Below are positions 37,287-45,542 of a stretch of DNA of 64,000 nt, one piece after another. This stretch comes from Arcobacter sp. CECT 8986. Lineage in GTDB: Bacteria > Campylobacterota > Campylobacteria > Campylobacterales > Arcobacteraceae. The notes below the pieces were generated by a model, which saw nothing but the letters and a program-made list of their open reading frames with translations, had not been told where the DNA came from and made no database searches. The position numbers were made by a program, and so were the translations under genes. Location: contig NZ_PDKG01000009.1 of the NCBI RefSeq assembly GCF_004116725.1, positions 34,024 through 98,023 of the forward strand. The letters run 5' to 3'. Position 1 is the first letter of the stretch; each line of letters starts with the position of its first letter.

Positions 37287-38414
37287 TTAAAGTGCCACAC
37301 TCTTTTCAAAACATTCTCCAAATTTATCATTTTTCACTGGAATATATTCAGAGTATTTTTCAAGTGTCACTTTAACATTTTCATGACCAACAATTTTACT
37401 TACATAAGTTATATCTTCTCCATTAGCAATAAGCGTAGATATAAATGTACCTCTTGTTTGATGAAGATTTCTATATTCAACATTAGCTTTTTTTAAAGTT
37501 TTTGTCCAAATCTGTTCTCTAACTTTTCCCGCACTATGAAAATGCTTGTTTGAGGTTTGAGTTAAAAATACAAAAGAATTTTCATTTCCTGTTATTTCAA
37601 ATTGATTTTTTAAAAATGGGATCAAAGTTCTTATTATAGGTACAATTCTATTACTTTTTGCAGTTTTTAAAATTGTTTTATGAGTACCATTTACAATTTG
37701 TTCTCTTACTGTTATAGTATTATTTTTCCAATCAATAGAACTCCATTTTAGTCCAATCATCTCTGATGCTCTAAGACCCGTAAAAAAGAAACATGCTAAT
37801 ATATTTCTATTTTGTCCTTCTGCGGTTGAGAGTATTTTTTGAATTTCTTCTTGTTTAAAAGGTTTTAACTTAATCCTTTGCACTTTTGGTTGCTCAGTTT
37901 CATTTAACCTTTTAACTTTAGTAATTGGATTGAAAGAAATGATATTTTCTTCAATTGCATCTTCAAACATACTATTAATACAACTTCTAATTTTTAGAAT
38001 TGAAGATTTAGAAAGTTTCTCTTTTTCTTGAAGATTGTTTTGCCAAATAGTAAAGTCACTACTTGGAATTTTATCAATTCTTCTATTTCCAAATAAAGGT
38101 TTTATATATTTCTCATAATTTTTTACATGAGCATATATTGTAGAACTGCATCTACTACCTTTCCTAAGTTCAAACGATTTTTTTATGTATTCATCAACTG
38201 TTGGTATTTTATTTTCTATATTTTTAAAGAACTCACCATTTAAAATTGAAACTTGCAATTTTGGAATAATTTCATTTTGTGCAAGTTTCCTATTTTTGGG
38301 TGTATTATCAAGTTGTAAAGATTTCCGAATTCTTTCATTATTATGAACAAAATCAATCCAAAGAGTTTCTTTTACACCTTGTTTATTTTTTGATTTTTTT
38401 ACAAATAATCTCAT
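37287..38414 (-). CDS. int: Tyrosine-type site-specific integrase
   Basis: A 375-residue phage-type integrase. An N-terminal SAM-like core-binding domain (about 72-165) precedes the catalytic domain with Arg215 (FTGLRASEM), a Lys around 254, His318 and Arg321 (HQTRGTF), His344 (VGHEN) and the nucleophile Tyr354 or Tyr357 (EKYSEY). All catalytic residues are present. It lies 65 bp inside attL and reads toward the tRNA, the standard layout. It should catalyse integration into, and excision from, tRNA-Arg. Confidence 0.95.
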   Translation of the reverse strand: MRLFVKKSKNKQGVKETLWIDFVHNNERIRKSLQLDNTPKNRKLAQNEIIPKLQVSILNGEFFKNIENKIPTVDEYIKKSFELRKGSRCSSTIYAHVKNYEKYIKPLFGNRRIDKIPSSDFTIWQNNLQEKEKLSKSSILKIRSCINSMFEDAIEENIISFNPITKVKRLNETEQPKVQRIKLKPFKQEEIQKILSTAEGQNRNILACFFFTGLRASEMIGLKWSSIDWKNNTITVREQIVNGTHKTILKTAKSNRIVPIIRTLIPFLKNQFEITGNENSFVFLTQTSNKHFHSAGKVREQIWTKTLKKANVEYRNLHQTRGTFISTLIANGEDITYVSKIVGHENVKVTLEKYSEYIPVKNDKFGECFEKSVAL

Positions 38415-38500
38415 TGTCTTATCCTTTTTAAGAATACCACAATAAAAACCATAAATGCTTGGTATGTATTGTAGTAAAAAAAGTTTTATGTGCCATAAAA

Positions 38501-38806
38501 TTATGATGAAATTGAAGATATTATTTCATTTACTATTAAATCAACGCTAGTGTTTGATTCAGTAACCCACAGATCAATTTTAAACTTATCAAATAAACGC
38601 TTTCTCTTTTTTTGATAATAGTGTAAATCTTTTCTAAGTTCTCCAGATTCTACTAATGAATCAATAGAATCTTTTGAATATCCCAAATATTCTGCTAATT
38701 CATTTGTACTCAACCATCTTTTTGAACTGCATATTTTTGATTCTAGAGATTCAAGCTTTATTAAAATATCATTTATTTTTTCTAGATTCTCAAAATTTAT
38801 TTGCAT
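38501..38806 (-). CDS. Excisionase-type helix-turn-helix protein
   Basis: About 101 residues from the ATG at 38806, which is preceded by CGGAGG; the ATG at 38830 is less well placed. A coiled N-terminus is followed by a MerR/HTH_17-like domain (LSTNELAEYLGYSKDSIDSL). It is next to the integrase on the same strand, the typical place for a recombination directionality factor. It overlaps the end of the upstream gene by 17 nt. Confidence 0.7.
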   Translation of the reverse strand: MQINFENLEKINDILIKLESLESKICSSKRWLSTNELAEYLGYSKDSIDSLVESGELRKDLHYYQKKRKRLFDKFKIDLWVTESNTSVDLIVNEIISSISS

Positions 38807-39749
38807 TATTAACCTCCGAAGTTTCAACAAATGGAAGTTTTGTCATTTGTTCAAGGGTATAAAGCCTATTACTATTTGCTTTTAGAGATGTTTGAACATC
38901 TTTTAAAATCAATCGATATTGTTCATTTTCTATGTTGTAGCCAATTATTTCATAATAAAATATCTCAAGTTTATTTGTTATTTTGCCTTCAATTTCTATT
39001 TTTATATATCTACCTATATACTTTTCTATATAATCATTTTTAACTACACCAATAATATCTTGGTTTTCGAATAAAATGTTCCATAGTCTTTTCGCTTTCT
39101 CAGGGTTTATATCTATTTTTTTTCCATTGTAGTGACTTTCTAGGTAACCACTATTATTAATGGAAAGCTCATTTCCAATCAATAAACTGGGACAACAATT
39201 TGTGATAACTTTTCCTATAAATTTTTTTATGCAATTATTTTTAAATTCCATAAAATCTTTTTGGATATTTGTCTTATTAGGCTTTAGCTTTTTTTCTAAC
39301 TCTAATTCTATCTTTAGCTCTGATGGATATTTGTCTGGACATTTTTCGGACATTTGTCCTAAGAGTTTTTTTTCTTTGTCTATTCGTAATCTATAAGCTC
39401 TTTTCCTATCTGCTTCTGTACTAGATTGACCTATAAAATTCTGAATATCATTTACATATATTGCTCCATTATCTAAAACTTCAATTAGATTTAAATCTTC
39501 AAATATTTTTACAGCTTTTTCAATGTCTCCTACAGAATGTCTTGTAACTTGTGATAACATAATAGAATTAAAAGGAATTTTATCATTAAACATTAATTTC
39601 CCTTCATTTCGTAAACTACGCAAAAAAAGTTTTAAAAGAATATTTGAATATTTGTAGCCATCTTGCACACTTTCAAGAACAATCATTTCATCACTCTCAA
39701 AAAAATCTGCTTTTAATTTTATATAATAGTAGTGTTTATTATCACTCAT
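38790..39749 (-). CDS. Phage replisome-organiser-like protein
   Basis: 319 residues from the ATG at 39749, preceded by AAAAGG; the longer frame to 39845 has no logic. The N-terminal ~120 residues match the Phage_rep_org_N pattern: YYYIKLKADFFESDEM, ILLKLFLRSLRNEGKLMF and IEKAVKIFEDLNLIEV. A hydrophilic linker and an unrecognised C-terminal part follow. Such proteins open origins and load helicase in phages and plasmids, so the element may replicate while excised. That role is inferred. Confidence 0.65.
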   Translation of the reverse strand: MSDNKHYYYIKLKADFFESDEMIVLESVQDGYKYSNILLKLFLRSLRNEGKLMFNDKIPFNSIMLSQVTRHSVGDIEKAVKIFEDLNLIEVLDNGAIYVNDIQNFIGQSSTEADRKRAYRLRIDKEKKLLGQMSEKCPDKYPSELKIELELEKKLKPNKTNIQKDFMEFKNNCIKKFIGKVITNCCPSLLIGNELSINNSGYLESHYNGKKIDINPEKAKRLWNILFENQDIIGVVKNDYIEKYIGRYIKIEIEGKITNKLEIFYYEIIGYNIENEQYRLILKDVQTSLKANSNRLYTLEQMTKLPFVETSEVNNANKF

Positions 39750-39857
39750 TATGTACCTTTTAAAAAAGGTAAAGTTGCATTGTATTATGATAAAATACAA
39801 AACATACTTTACGTGTGTAAGCATAATCCTTTGACCGCTCGCCAAAGTGATAGAGGA

Positions 39858-40145
39858 TTATGCACCTAAATTTAAAGTTATTGAATTTTTGATTTTTTTA
39901 CTTTGTTTTGATTTTTCTAATTGATAAACTACAATGTTTTGAACAGGATAAAGAATACCTTTTTTATTTTTGTTGTTTGGTTCAATATATTCTGGAACAT
40001 CTATCTCTTTTTTTCTATTTTCATCTAAAATTCTTGTACTAATTGCTAAAGCTTCTGCACATTGCTGACTAGTTAGCATTAATCCATATTTATGAATCAA
40101 TGAATCAATCATGATTTTAAATAAAATTTCTTGTTCAATCTTCAT
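39858..40145 (-). CDS. Small winged-HTH DNA-binding protein (AlpA/Xis-like)
   Basis: A 95-residue protein with a predicted HTH, LTSQQCAEALAISTRILDEN, followed by a wing-like segment (KKGILYPVQNIVVYQLEK). This resembles the helix-turn-helix/wing of AlpA and plasmid excisionases. It is the first gene of the leftward set ending at int, with AGGAGGT-type bases before the ATG. It may regulate the set or act as an excision factor. Confidence 0.6.
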   Translation of the reverse strand: MKIEQEILFKIMIDSLIHKYGLMLTSQQCAEALAISTRILDENRKKEIDVPEYIEPNNKNKKGILYPVQNIVVYQLEKSKQSKKIKNSITLNLGA

Positions 40146-40380
40146 AATACCTCCTATAAATTATAAAGTTGAATAAATTATAATTAATAAAATTAAAAGA
40201 ATCAAATTATTTAGATCTTTATATATCCCATAAAATGGAACTTGTATAAGAGTAAGTAAAGTAAGTTTCATTAAATTAAATATTAATTAATATTAAATCT
40301 TGACAAACTTCTTTTTTTTGATAAATTTAGTTTAAATGATACAAATTGTTACATTTGTATAATTAATAATATATTTAACA
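40146..40380. promoter_or_regulatory. AT-rich intergenic region with palindromes
   Basis: It contains a perfect 16-bp palindrome, AATATTAATTAATATT (40279-40294), and an 8-bp-arm inverted repeat, ATACAAAT-tgttac-ATTTGTAT (40339-40360). It lies downstream of the relaxase and upstream of the small HTH gene, so these are candidate operators for that leftward set. Iteron-like repeats were not seen. Confidence 0.4.
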
Positions 40381-41910
40381 TTATTTGTAATAAAAATTTC
40401 TTTTTTTAATATCCTTTTTTAAACTAACTTTTTCATTATCAATCTTTTTAGTTTTATTTTGAATTGATAAATTATTTTTAATTTTATTATACTCTTGCTC
40501 TACTATTGTTTTTGATTTATCTATTGAGTTAATAACAGGATATTTTTCTTGGGTTCTTTCCATATTTTGGTCTCTACTTTTTATTAATATATTTATTTGT
40601 CTTTTACTCTCTTTTATAAATTCTTCACTTCCATTACTCTCTATATCTTCTAATTCCCAACCTTTTGCAAGGCACAACTCTATACTGATTTTTACTTCTT
40701 CTTTTAAGTTATCTCCTTCAAGAGTGATTTCAGCACCTCTATCAATCACTTTTATATGTTTTTCTTTATTTGTAATTATTGTCATATTATTTGGTTGTTT
40801 TTCATATTGTTTTATATAAAAGCCATTTAAATTATAATTGATACTTTTTCCATATATCTCATAATAAATTTTTGACTGATAGTTTTTAAATCTATTTTTT
40901 ATTTGTTGTACTTCTTGAAAGTTATATTGTTCAATTCTTTCTTGAGCTCTTTTTCTTGCATATTCATTTTGTTGATTGATATAGGTTACTTTCTTTTGAT
41001 TAAACTCTTGTAATTGTTGATTCAATTTTTCTAATACATACTTTGAGTCAACCTGTTTAATCTCTTCTATATTCATATTGTCATTTGATAATAATTCTTC
41101 TCTTGCTTTATCAAAAGTAGAGTAGTGAAAGATATCTCCTTTTAATCTTATCTTTTTATTGTCATAAAGTATTGTAATGGATTTTGTTTTTGCTTTAGAG
41201 GTACTTTCTCTTATTACTTCTATATTAAATGTATTTTGAAGTCTATTTTTTAAATCATCATAGTTTTTTATTTGATCTATATACTCAAATATATACTTAT
41301 CTATAGAATCTATTATCTTTTTTCTTTTATTTAGTGTTTTAGATGTTGCTTGAACTTGTGTTATGTCATTTGAAATAGCTTTTGGTTTAACTGGTTCAAA
41401 ACCATATTCAAGTTCTAACTTTCTGGTTAATAAATTTATGTCATATATTCTTTTATCATTTGAGTTTAAAATGAGCTTTTTATTTAACTTTGGACTATAC
41501 AGTGCAATAGATAAATGAATATGCGGTTTTCTTTTTATCTTTTCAAACTTTCTTGTAGCTTTGTTGTATTTCATTTTATATTTTATCTTTGGTATATGAG
41601 CTTCTCCATAAGAAACTATTTCATCAGATTCATAACCTTTTGTATATTGTTCTATATATGTTTGAGCTATTTTTTGAAGATCACTTTCCGAAATCTCATC
41701 TTCATTAAATGAAACTACTATATTTCTATAAGTCTCTTTGTAATCTTTATTATGTCCTAATTTTATGGCTGACTGTAAAATATCAATATCACCTAAAAGT
41801 GTAACCCTAGTATCTTTTTTATCTCTATCATTTTTTGTACCATTTTCTAAATACTTCTTTAATCCTTTTCCTGTGCCACTTCTAGCTTTTTTATCAAACT
41901 TTGCAATCAT
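40381..41910 (-). CDS. Relaxase / mobilization protein (MOB_P-like)
   Basis: A 509-residue DNA-nicking protein. A likely nucleophile is Tyr20 in GLKKYLENG. The metal-binding histidines look like His105 (GEAHIP) plus His130 and His132 (KPHIHLSIAL), i.e. the H...HxH motif interrupted by a short basic insertion. The C-terminal part (about 280-509) is Lys/Gln-rich and coiled. It would nick oriT and pilot the strand. Its start overlaps the mobC stop by 4 nt. The position opposite traK-like genes recalls TraI of RP4. Confidence 0.82.
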   Translation of the reverse strand: MIAKFDKKARSGTGKGLKKYLENGTKNDRDKKDTRVTLLGDIDILQSAIKLGHNKDYKETYRNIVVSFNEDEISESDLQKIAQTYIEQYTKGYESDEIVSYGEAHIPKIKYKMKYNKATRKFEKIKRKPHIHLSIALYSPKLNKKLILNSNDKRIYDINLLTRKLELEYGFEPVKPKAISNDITQVQATSKTLNKRKKIIDSIDKYIFEYIDQIKNYDDLKNRLQNTFNIEVIRESTSKAKTKSITILYDNKKIRLKGDIFHYSTFDKAREELLSNDNMNIEEIKQVDSKYVLEKLNQQLQEFNQKKVTYINQQNEYARKRAQERIEQYNFQEVQQIKNRFKNYQSKIYYEIYGKSINYNLNGFYIKQYEKQPNNMTIITNKEKHIKVIDRGAEITLEGDNLKEEVKISIELCLAKGWELEDIESNGSEEFIKESKRQINILIKSRDQNMERTQEKYPVINSIDKSKTIVEQEYNKIKNNLSIQNKTKKIDNEKVSLKKDIKKRNFYYK

Positions 41911-42266
41911 AAGTAAGCCTTTAGAAGTGAGTTTATTTCATTAAGTTCTTTTAATATTAAACTATCATATTGATTTGAGTTTAGTTTGTGAGCTATTTGA
42001 TTTATATTATTACCAATTCTATTTAAGTGATATATCTTTAAACTCTCATCTTTACAAAATCTATCTCTTATAATAGTTTTTGTTTTGATAACTTCAAACT
42101 TTGGATTATTTGAAAAAATTGCATTTCTTATAAAATCAGAAGTAGTGTATCTTTTATCATTGAGCTTCGCATTTTTAAATAATAATTGAAACTTATCATA
42201 TTCCTCTTCTGTTATTCTAAAAGTTATCTTCTTTGTTAATGGCTTTTTATTTTGAACTTTAGACAA
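41907..42266 (-). CDS. mobC: Relaxosome accessory protein MobC
   Basis: A 119-residue protein. The N-terminal ribbon-helix-helix region (TKKITFRITEEEYDKFQLLF) is followed by the MobC hallmark YHLNRIGNNINQIAHKLN. It binds near oriT and helps the relaxase to open the nick region. It is translationally coupled to the relaxase. It corresponds in position to TraJ of RP4. Confidence 0.85.
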   Translation of the reverse strand: MSKVQNKKPLTKKITFRITEEEYDKFQLLFKNAKLNDKRYTTSDFIRNAIFSNNPKFEVIKTKTIIRDRFCKDESLKIYHLNRIGNNINQIAHKLNSNQYDSLILKELNEINSLLKAYL

Positions 42267-42784
42267 AATATCTCCTTTAAAATTAAATGGGGTGTTAGGG
42301 GATAAAAATTCCCTGCAAGAGTTTTGTCTTAAAATTGAAAATTGTAAGACATAATTGCTCGCTTCATTTTTATTTTAATAAAGCACAAAAGCTTTGGTCA
42401 AAGGAACTATTTAGATTGAGTAAAACTAGTATTTAGTTAGTAAAAATAAGTATTTTTATGAAAGCAGATACTTTTTTGTTAGTAAATAGATAGTAAATTA
42501 AGTACAAAAACAAATGATAAATTTTAGAAAATGTTGCAATTAGATACATAGTTAGTTTTTAGTTATTAAAAAAGAATTTTCAGGATATTAAAAAGATTGT
42601 ATATAGACATGTATCTTTTGGAAACAAGGCAAAGAAATTTTAAAATTTGACAGATTACTACATATAAAAACATAAAAATACATTTGTTTTCATAAGCCTA
42701 CATCATCCCATTAAAGGTTAAAAAATCTCACTTGTTTTTAATTAATGAAATAGATTATAGTACAAAAAACATGAAAGGAAAGTG
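42267..42784. other. Candidate origin of transfer (oriT) between divergent mob and tra genes
   Basis: A gene-free 518-nt region between mobC (leftward) and the traK-like gene (rightward). Close to mobC it has a G-rich stretch GGGGTGTTAGGGGA (42289-42302), a short inverted GGGA/TCCC facing TTCCCTGC (42309-42316, reminiscent of the ATCCTGC nick region of IncP-type origins), and a hairpin GTCTTA...TAAGAC (42326-42350). The remaining 400 nt is AT-rich, with no gene. The assignment comes from position and these structures only. Confidence 0.55.
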
Positions 42785-43129
42785 ATGTTTATAGAGAAGT
42801 TTCACGAAGCAAGAAGTCTTGCTTTAGAGCAAGCAATAAAAAATTTTAAAACTACAAAAAGAGGTAGTTATAAAGTACTAAAACTAATAAAAGAAAATAT
42901 TCAAGAGTTAGTTGATAGTGGATTAAATATGCAAGAACAAGTGCAGATAATAAATAGTGCACTTGATATTAAAATTTCTTATTCAACATACAAAGCTTTT
43001 TATTATTCTCATATGAATAAAAAAATAAAGCAGAAACAGAGTTTTAATAATAGTCCAGTGATTAAAAAAGAATCATCAACTACAGAAAGTAAAAAAGAGA
43101 TAGATATATTTGCAGATTTGAAAGGATAA
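42785..43129 (+). CDS. TraK-like oriT-binding protein (inferred)
   Basis: 114 residues from the ATG at 42785, preceded by AAAGGAA; the GTG at 42782 is too close to that site. The N-terminal half has an HTH-like helical pattern (LIKENIQELVDSGLNMQEQVQIINSALDI with SYSTYKAF), and the C-terminus is Lys/Ser-rich. It is the first gene rightward from the putative oriT and precedes a ParA-type ATPase, exactly where TraK stands in RP4. The family call is by context and pattern, not by a clear motif. Confidence 0.6.
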   Translation: MFIEKFHEARSLALEQAIKNFKTTKRGSYKVLKLIKENIQELVDSGLNMQEQVQIINSALDIKISYSTYKAFYYSHMNKKIKQKQSFNNSPVIKKESSTTESKKEIDIFADLKG

Positions 43130-43132
43130 AAA

Positions 43133-43918
43133 ATGAATACAAAAAGAAATTATTGTGTACCGCAAACAAAAGGTGGAGTAGGGAAGTCAGTATTGTCAGT
43201 GCATGTTATTCCAATGATATATAAAGATGAAGATATCAAGGTTAACATTTTTGAACTAGATAACAACAATAAAAGTAGTCTTAGCAACTCAAAACTTCAA
43301 TTTAAAACATTTAGAATAGATAAAAGTGAAGAGGCAATAAACAAAGTTTATTTTGATTTAGTTACTAATAACAATGAAGTAAATATCATAGATTGTGGAG
43401 GAGGGGATGATACTATTGCAGTTTTAGACTATATCAAAAAAATAGATATGAAAGATATAGTTTATATTATCCCTGTAAATGATGATATAGAACAGTTTGA
43501 TAATGTAGCTGAAACAATCAAAGCTATAAAAGATATAGATAAAAAAGCTGATATACATATCTTTTTTAATAGATGTAATGATTTGACTGAAGATAGTGTA
43601 AAAAAACAATTTGTAGGATTTTTTGGGAGTGAAGTTTATAATATTGAAAGTAAAATTGAAAAGATTTTTAAAGATGTAAAATCATTTACATTTGTACTAA
43701 ATTCACCTTTGTTTGGGATATTGAAATCTCATAAAATCTCACTTTATGATAGCTATAAGTCTTCAAAAGATTTAGTTGAAAATATAGTTACATATAGACA
43801 AAAGTGGGCAAAAGAAGGTCAAGAAGTTTTTAATAATAACATTGCAAAATTTAGGTTTGCAAAAGATATTTTAGAACTAATAGATAACCTATCTATAATC
43901 AATAAAATAAAGGATTGA
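43133..43918 (+). CDS. ParA/TraL-like P-loop ATPase
   Basis: A 261-residue MinD/ParA-fold ATPase with deviant Walker A KGGVGKS (residues 13-19) and Walker B-type NIIDCGGGDDT. The conserved Ala/Asp-rich signature found in chromosomal ParA is weak, and no ParB gene follows, so a partition role is less likely. Position 2 in a traK-traL-traM-like set suggests TraL. It begins 3 nt after the preceding stop. Confidence 0.72.
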   Translation: MNTKRNYCVPQTKGGVGKSVLSVHVIPMIYKDEDIKVNIFELDNNNKSSLSNSKLQFKTFRIDKSEEAINKVYFDLVTNNNEVNIIDCGGGDDTIAVLDYIKKIDMKDIVYIIPVNDDIEQFDNVAETIKAIKDIDKKADIHIFFNRCNDLTEDSVKKQFVGFFGSEVYNIESKIEKIFKDVKSFTFVLNSPLFGILKSHKISLYDSYKSSKDLVENIVTYRQKWAKEGQEVFNNNIAKFRFAKDILELIDNLSIINKIKD

Positions 43919-43920
43919 TT

Positions 43921-44406
43921 ATGAAAAAAGAAGATCTAACAATAACAGATAGAAAATCTATTGAAGAATTAATACAAGAGTTGCAATATTTGAACAGTAA
44001 TATAGTATCTAAGCTTGAAAAAGGAAGTGAACTTAATCAAAATATTACAAATATAAATATTGAAACAAAAAAAAGTCACGATGATATAATAAAGCTTGGA
44101 AAGTTACTTGAAAAGCTTTATAACAATGTAAATCATACAATAGATAATATAGCTGAAAAAGTAGACATTTCACCTATTCAAGATAAACTATTAACTTCAA
44201 TAGAATTAGATGGCAATATGATTAATTATAGAGTTAAAAAATTAAATCAAGAACTTGTATTAGCTTTAAGAGATGCACAACTAACGGTGCAAGATATAAA
44301 TCAGCATACTAAAAGTGTAGATAATCTAAAAAAAGAACTTAAATATATGAAAATAATTAATATATTTTTGTTTATTGGAATGGTTTTATTGATTTATAGG
44401 ATTTAA
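43921..44406 (+). CDS. TraM-like coiled-coil protein with C-terminal membrane anchor
   Basis: 161 residues from the ATG at 43921, preceded by AAGGAT; a TTG at 43915 is possible. The body is a long coiled coil (SKLEKGSELNQNITNINIE and following heptads). The last ~17 residues (IINIFLFIGMVLLIYRI) form a single transmembrane tail. In RP4 the third gene in this position is traM. Sequence similarity is not claimed; its role in transfer is inferred from order. Confidence 0.55.
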   Translation: MKKEDLTITDRKSIEELIQELQYLNSNIVSKLEKGSELNQNITNINIETKKSHDDIIKLGKLLEKLYNNVNHTIDNIAEKVDISPIQDKLLTSIELDGNMINYRVKKLNQELVLALRDAQLTVQDINQHTKSVDNLKKELKYMKIINIFLFIGMVLLIYRI

Positions 44407-44481
44407 TATAAGATAAGTTTTAATCAAAAAGTAATAATTAAATAAACTAAACTAAATTATTTTACAGTATAATGGATCTTT

Positions 44482-45282
44482 ATGAAATATAATGACTTAA
44501 ATTTAAAAAACTGGAAAGAAATAGACCTTAATACAGATAGTCTATGGATTATAAAAGAACGAGATAAATCAGGAAAACATAAAAATATTTATCATGGTAA
44601 TTTTATTCCTCAAATTCCAAATGAGCTTATTAGACGGTATACGCAAGAGGGTGATACTATCTTAGAGCCTTTTATGGGAAGTGGAACAACTCTTTTTGAA
44701 TGTGAAAAATTAAATAGAAAATATATTGGCTTTGATATTAATCAAAATATGATTGATTATGTAAATAGTGCAATGAATAGTCTTATTGAGTACCCATACT
44801 ATTATATTGAAAATTGTAACTCACAAGATACTAAGTTAATAAAAAAAGCCCTAAAAGAAGCTTCTAAAAAAATTGAAATTGAAGAAAAAGTCCAATTTGT
44901 AATGATGCATCCACCATATTTAGATATAGTAAAATTTACAGATAATAAAAATGATTTATCTCAAGAATCAGATATAAATGAATTTTTAAAAAAATTAAAA
45001 AAAATATGTAAAAATTTTCTTACATATTTAGAAAAAGATAGATATTTTGCAATAGTTATAGGTGATATATACAGAAATAGTGAAGTTATTCCTTTAGGTT
45101 TTTATTGTATGGATATGATACAAAAAAGCTTTAATGTTAAACTTAAAGGAACTATTGTAAAAAATATTGAAGGGAACCGAGGTAAACTTGGATCTGGTGG
45201 TATTTGGAGATATAGAGCACTAAATAGTGACTATTATATTTTTAAACATGAATACATTTTTGTTTTTAAGAAGGAGTTTTAA
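44482..45282 (+). CDS. DNA methyltransferase (N4/N6 type) with HPPY motif
   Basis: A 266-residue SAM-dependent DNA methylase. Motif I is LEPFMGSGTT (61-70), followed by the motif II-type YIGFDIN. Catalytic motif IV reads MHPPYLDIVKF (HPPY at 143-146) in place of the common DPPY/SPPY; an HPPY subfamily of DNA methylases is known. Order I then IV. A TATAAT box lies about 15 nt before the ATG. It overlaps the next gene by one base (TAATG), so it is co-translated with the 85-aa protein and probably the nuclease. It would protect host DNA. Confidence 0.85.
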   Translation: MKYNDLNLKNWKEIDLNTDSLWIIKERDKSGKHKNIYHGNFIPQIPNELIRRYTQEGDTILEPFMGSGTTLFECEKLNRKYIGFDINQNMIDYVNSAMNSLIEYPYYYIENCNSQDTKLIKKALKEASKKIEIEEKVQFVMMHPPYLDIVKFTDNKNDLSQESDINEFLKKLKKICKNFLTYLEKDRYFAIVIGDIYRNSEVIPLGFYCMDMIQKSFNVKLKGTIVKNIEGNRGKLGSGGIWRYRALNSDYYIFKHEYIFVFKKEF

Positions 45283-45539
45283 TGAGAGGTGTAAAAGATG
45301 GAAAAAAGTTTGAACAAGACTATATTGGAGAAAATGGTAAGAGCAAAAAAATAGAAATTAATAAAATCGATAGTAATGGATATAATACTTTTTGTAAAGA
45401 TAGTTATTTAAATAGTAAATATTATATGAAAAAAGTATATAAAAATAAAATAATAGTTGATACTAAGACAGATGACCATAAAAAAGGTATAGGTCAAGGA
45501 AAATTAATGAGTGTAGAAATAATAGGTACTAAAGAATAA
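45282..45539 (+). CDS. Small basic protein between methylase and nuclease
   Basis: 85 residues, Lys/Gly/Asn-rich, with strand-like segments (KKVYKNKIIVDTKTDD) and a central Cys. I do not recognise it. Its start overlaps the methylase stop, and the nuclease begins 3 nt after its own stop, so all three are one operon. It could be a controller, a specificity accessory or an inhibitor of the nuclease. Confidence 0.55.
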   Translation: MRGVKDGKKFEQDYIGENGKSKKIEINKIDSNGYNTFCKDSYLNSKYYMKKVYKNKIIVDTKTDDHKKGIGQGKLMSVEIIGTKE

Positions 45540-45542
45540 ATT

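Noticed and set aside
37115..37375. Plus-strand frame running through tRNA-Arg and attL
   Set aside because: It crosses the tRNA gene, and its translation shows the usual peptide from tRNA sequence; no ribosome site.
40301..40330. TTGACA-like -35 with a possible -10 reading rightward
   Set aside because: It would transcribe antisense to the relaxase gene, and the spacing and -10 are poor in this AT-rich stretch.
43133..43918. ParA partition ATPase
   Set aside because: No ParB gene or centromere-like repeats follow; position after a traK-like gene fits TraL better.
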